The notes beneath the pieces are model-generated. The model had not been told where the DNA came from, ran no database searches, and saw only the letters and a list, made by a program, of their open reading frames with translations. From Chamaecyparis obtusa (taxonomy: Eukaryota; Streptophyta; Pinopsida; Cupressales; Cupressaceae): a stretch of DNA of 64,000 nucleotides. This document shows positions 59,669-64,000 of this stretch, piece after piece. Location of the stretch: the NCBI GenBank assembly GCA_027943335.1, contig BSBK01000522.1:1692001-1756000 (forward strand), in the 5' to 3' direction. The translations under genes were made by a program, and so were the position numbers. Numbering within the stretch: position 1 is the stretch's first letter; the number at the start of each line of letters is the position of its first letter.

Positions 59669-60136
59669 CATGGAGGCATAAAGTCAAATGAGATATCTAA
59701 GAAAAAAATTACAAGACAAGTATGGGTTCCAAAATCCATCATTGAAGATATTATCTCTAAACCATCAAAAGGAAATAAAAAGCCTGCGGCTATATGGATT
59801 CCAAAGTCTCTCTTGAAAGAGTCTGGTGTTGAACAAATAGTAAAGTTGACATTCAAGCTTCCAAAGACTTCCACTTCATCTTCTTCCAAAAATATTCTTC
59901 CATTCCATGTGTCTAAACCACAACCTCTACTATTCATTCGCCATATTCCTTCACGTATTCCTTCATTCACATTTCCTCCACCCTCTCGCCACCCTTCAAG
60001 GTGTGTGTTGATGTTGATCTTTCCTTCCTTTCCATCTACCCTTTCACAATCCTTCCATTCATTATCCTTCTACCTTCTATCTTTTTTCCTCATTTGCCTA
60101 TTCCTACTATCTTCCAACCTCACTCGCTTTACATAA
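59669..60136 (+). pseudogene. Downstream continuation of the F ORF
   Basis: Same frame as 57845-59668, from after the TGA to TAA near 60134. The first part is basic (RQVWVPKSII, then AAIWIPKSLL, an internal repeat of a W-x-P-K-S unit). The second part is Ser/Pro/Phe-rich and matches E from 49558 on. It may be the true C-terminus of the F protein. Whether the TGA is a mutation of CGA or a genuine end is undecided. Confidence 0.5.
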
Positions 60137-60292
60137 AACCTTATCCTCCATTTTTCTCTTCCATCTCCCTTTCCCTATCAACATCTTTGATCATATCATT
60201 TTGATTCTTTGGCATATCATGGTTTATCCTTTCAAGGAGCACTATCCAAAAAGCTTTCCTTCTTCCAAATAAAAAATAAAAAATTGAAAATG

Positions 60293-60428
60293 TGCCTTGG
60301 TGAAAACTTGAAAACAGGCGCCTTGGTAGCAAAAGTAAAGAGAAATAAATTCATCCTATGGTGAAAACCACTCCCTTGTGGCACCTTGGATAAGTACCAT
60401 GATGAAAACCTGGCAAACAAGCATCATG
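60293..60428 (+). other. Three hairpin units upstream of the minisatellite in F
   Basis: Units at 60293-60328 (TGCC/GGTA, GGTG/CGCC, CTTG/CAGG), 60353-60391 (ATCC/GGAT, GGTG/CACC, CCAC/GTGG) and 60398-60428 (CATGATG/CATCATG, upper stem with one mismatch). All keep the AAAA bulge. They correspond to 49988-50123 in E. Confidence 0.68.
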
Positions 60429-60906
60429 CGTAGTTCTTCTACATATTTCATCCATTCCATCTTCTCTCTTTGATCTTGATAATGTTGATCTATACACGAA
60501 TATTTGGCTATCTTGCGAGCTATCTTATGATGATCTTTCTTTCATTCCCTTCCTTTTTAGCCTTCATGTCTATCTTCCTCCATTCATTTTCACCTATCGC
60601 TATCCATTTCCCCTTTGATCTTGATCTAATAGAAGAAAGAGTAAAACACAGTGCTATGAAGCCTCTTGACATGTCTACTCCTTTGGACTACATCCTTTCC
60701 TTCTTTGGCATTACACTTTTGTAGTTTATCCTATGCTAGCCTTCCATTGCTTGTCCAAATGTGCTTTACATGACATTTTTCCCTAGCTTGGGTACCCTTG
60801 AGGATTTTTCCCTTGAGGATTTATTCCCTTCATTCTCCTTCATTCTCTTGTCTTCCATCTCATCCACCAACTTGCTAATCCCTCTTGTTCTCCACCTTGC
60901 CAGACA

Positions 60907-61632
60907 TTGGGACTGCACGATATGATCTTGCTTGGAAGTTTGCAATGGAAAAAGATGCTATCAAGTATACCAAGTATCAAAATAAGTATCAAAATGAGTA
61001 TCAGAACTAGTATTAGAAAAAGTATCAGAACTAGTGTCAGAACCAGTGCTAGAACCAGTATCAGAACCACTATCAGAACAAGTATCAGAACAAGTATCAA
61101 AACTAGTATCAAAACAAGTCTCAGAACCAATATCAGAACAAGTATCAAAACCAGTATCAAAACTAGTGTCAGAACTAGTATCAAAAGGCCTACTGGGGCT
61201 ACACCTTTTGCTTTAGTTTATGGGTCTGAAACGGTATTGCCTATTGAGGTTAAAATCCCATCACTATGAATCAGAATGCATGGTCTAGTAACTGATGATG
61301 ACTACAGAGTGTCTAGGTTACAAGAACTAAAACTACTAGATGAGCCCAGACAAGCAGTGTATGATCATCTCAAAGTGTATCAGAAGAGAATGTCTAGAGG
61401 CTACAACAAGAAAGTCAGACATAGAGAATTTCAGGTTGGCGATCTAGTCTTGAGAGAAAATCCTAAAAATCAATCCCATCGAGAACGCAAGGGGAAGTTC
61501 AAACCCAACTGGCTGGGTCCCTTTGTAATCACTACTAATTTTGGCTCTGGCACCTATCAACTCTCAACGACTGAAGGAGAACAGCTCCGAGAACCAATCA
61601 ACAGTCTCCATCAGAAGAAATTCTACGCCTAA
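60907..61632 (+). pseudogene. pol: Minisatellite-fused integrase C-terminus of F
   Basis: Same arrangement as in E. One frame with a TGA near 61267, where E has an Arg (AGA). Downstream 118 codons are open and intact, including the Trp in NWLGPFVITTNFGSG that E has lost, ending LHQKKFYA at TAA 61630-61632. The only pol part left in F. Confidence 0.82.
60973..61186 (+). repeat. 12-bp minisatellite in F
   Basis: Same unit (AGTATCAGAACC) and same total length as in E, so array size was fixed before E and F diverged. Confidence 0.9.
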
Positions 61633-61701
61633 GGCATTCAGTGCTTGGTAAAATATCTTAAAAAAATTATAAAAATCAGAAAAAGTCCTGAAAAAATGAA
61701 C

Positions 61702-61909
61702 ATCTTGGTGAAAACCTCGCAATAGGCACCTTGATGATTCATAAAAAAAAATCCAAAAACATCAAAAGTACCAAAAAAAAAAAAAAAATGAAAAAGAAAA
61801 AGAAAAAAAAGAAAAAAGTGCCTTGGTAAAAACTTGGAAACAAGCGCTTTGGTAGCAAAAATAGAATCTCTGCCAAAATGGTGAAAACCTAACAAACGGG
61901 TGCCACTTG
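61702..61909 (+). other. Three hairpin units after integrase in F
   Basis: Units at 61702-61737 (CATC/GATG, GGTG/CACC, GCAA loop), 61819-61854 (TGCC/GGTA, CTTG/CAAG, GAAA loop; inner stem GGTA/CGCT weakened) and 61874-61909 (partly decayed). They are the counterparts of 51395-51600. Confidence 0.72.
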
Positions 61910-64000
61910 TTTCAAAATGCTCCATCTATCAGTGCAATCTTGGTCTTTCCTAGCTTTCAGTCTTGATTTAGTTTGTACATATCTCCCAGTTTGTTTCTGC
62001 ATTTCCAGTTTTCAATAAGTCAGTTTGTCCACCAATCAGCTCAAGCATCTGTATCCTATCAATGCTTAATACTTGGGGGCAATCACAGTCAAATCCTATG
62101 GTCTCCAGTATATCTTAGGCATCCCATATCCAGTCAGAGTCCTTTGAAGCTTCATTTGAGTCAGTCCAATCTATCTTGTCTCCAGAAAGGATTTTGCATC
62201 TACAACAACAATCAACATCAAATTGAAAATAATCTGTGCTTTTCATGCTTTTATCTCCTTGTATGCTTACTGATTCGTAGTGAGATTTTGCATATTGTGT
62301 CCCTTTGAGCCCTTCGATGATGTTTTTTACAGGATTTAGAGAGTGATGACCTGGGGGCATAATCTTTTCTTTATTTTCTGCTTGTATGTGAAAATCTAAC
62401 AACTTTGGAAATTCTGGATTGAAATGGTGTCCGACTGTAAGAGCCTCTATCTCAAATTGGATGGCCATGCATACCTCGACCATTGATACCCAAAAAATTC
62501 AAGGAAGTTTGATCTAACTATTGTCTTTTTGAGTGAGTTCTTTCTCCTACTGTGAAACACAATCTTACCTAAGGCTGTGAACAATAAAGGTCACTACGGG
62601 TAATTCACATTGGATTTAGAATAATCTCTTAGCTGTTTGATGTGTTTGTCATGCAAGGCATATTCAGGTCATCATGACGTTTATGTTTTGATGCTTATAC
62701 AAATTGCTATATCAAAATGGATGTGATATTCAGGACATCCTAGCGCTTGTGCCTTGGTGCTTATATCTAATCTGACATTCCAAAAATAAAATCAATATTC
62801 ATATGTCCATGGTTGTTGACCAGTGGGTGTTGTATTGATTCTTGCGCATACAAATCAATATTCATATGTCTATGGTTTCATAGCTAGTAGGCATTGTATT
62901 GATTTATCCGGTTACCTAAAAGTTCAATGATGATAACAAATCGACACATGATCAGTGAGTAGGTCCTAGGTCTTAGGTTGCATTTCATTTTGCATGTCTC
63001 TTTGCATTTTGCATGTTGCATGATCTCACAATGGCTAAACGAACTTCAATGCTTAAATAATTCTCCGCTCGCATCTTCAAATCTAACAAGAGCTGAATCT
63101 CACATGAAGGTTCCTCCAATGAAAGAGCAAGTAGAATCCTTTTTCGGGATCAAAATTCAAATCTGAGATCATTCATATTATTAACTACTTGCATATTCAA
63201 CCTTCGATCATCACAGGAATCTAGTATTCAACTTAATTGATTATCTTATATCCAACTATCAAAATTTCAACTTGGTCAACTATGGTCAACTCATAGTTTC
63301 ACCTAGTCAAACTTGGTCATCTGGAGCTTTAAACGATGCAATATATGTTCCTGGATGTGTTTAACCACTTCTCAAATCAATTAACATGCTTCTAAACTAT
63401 CAACGCTGACTTTTCTTGTCAGATTTCAATTTTAATCCCGAAGGGGGCATGGTATTGCATATCATTCAAAGTCTATAATCAAATTTGAAATCATATCTTT
63501 ATGGAAATCATATCTTCATCAGTGATCAAGACAACAACCACGTCTAGTTACTGAATCATCAAAAGACCTCATCACTCGGGGCAAATCTATCATCACTTGG
63601 GGCATATCAGATTCGTCGATCCATATCAATCTGGTATTTTCCTAATCTTGTAAATTGTATCAGTTTTTGCAACCATCGGATCATAGTGTTCTTTCCCTTG
63701 TTCTTCGGCAACTGAAGGATTCAGATGTGATACCTGCTAGTTCTACTAAGACAATTGAGTCTAGAACCGGTCACTCACTTCTTAGCAATCCTAAGGTTTG
63801 GAATCAGGCATTTTGACACTCTTTCACAATCATCGGCTCATCGCTGCTATAGTGAACATTATCTTTGGTCATTCAAGACCTATTATCTCCATATCAAATC
63901 AATATCAATCAGCTTCTGTCTCATATCAATTATCAATTTCAAACATCAGTTTCATATCTTTATCAAACACAGACTATCTTTGAACCACTGCGCTTCGCAT
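61910..64000 (+). other. Element F 3' untranslated region
   Basis: No gene. Collinear with 51601-53693. The G-run phrases recur at 62075, 62353, 63443 and 63599. Confidence 0.65.

Larger units (their letters stand above)
55042..64000 (+). mobile_element. Element F interior: Tat-like element with novel ORF, cut by window end
   Basis: PBS at 55046, long leader to 57844, Ser/Pro-rich ORF (57845-59668 and beyond), hairpins, minisatellite, integrase C-terminus and 3' UTR. The last bases correspond to 53686-53693 of E, about 20-30 bp short of the PPT, so the 3' LTR should begin near 64020-64030. RT, RNase H and integrase core are absent. Confidence 0.8.

Overview
The window looks like repeat-dominated nuclear DNA from a large-genome land plant. 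It holds LTR retrotransposons of the plant Copia and Gypsy (chromovirus and Tat-like) types, most primed by an initiator-Met-tRNA-like site, with many transition-type nonsense mutations of the kind heavy cytosine methylation produces. A conifer or other gymnosperm is my guess; no single-copy host gene, rRNA or tRNA gene was found to confirm it. 

The layout is a nested stack of insertions, most of them provable from target-site duplications (TSDs). Element H (about 666-4392, minus) is a small Copia-type element with gag and part of protease only. Element A (4636-46816, minus) is the outermost large element; its two ~3.9 kb LTRs flank a gag-only interior of about 1.65 kb. Its left LTR was split by K (5463-13277, plus; TSD ATGGG), a full-structure but dead Copia element. 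Its right LTR was split by B (20082-44929, plus), a Copia-like element with no pol that carries a zinc-knuckle gag ORF and a long unrecognised second ORF. B's second ORF was split by C (25009-42051, plus; TSD GGTAG), a Tat-like Gypsy element lacking reverse transcriptase and the integrase core, and again by I (42334-43017; 9-bp TSD TGGTACAGT), a short insert carrying a minus-strand ORF. C's leader was split by D (27266-33634, minus; TSD CATTG), a nearly complete chromovirus. 

After a 2.7 kb unrecognised stretch come two related Tat-like units. E is a 3' remnant (49558-53713). F starts at the LTR 53714-55041 and runs off the window just short of its expected 3' LTR. F encodes an unusual Ser/Pro-rich ORF in place of most of gag-pol. 

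The most interesting signal is a 36-nt RNA-hairpin motif present 15 times in the 3' halves of C, E and F. It has an AAAA bulge, usually a GNRA-type tetraloop, and stems that covary between copies. No intact autonomous transposon is present. K- and D-like relatives would be candidate helpers for B and A respectively (inference).
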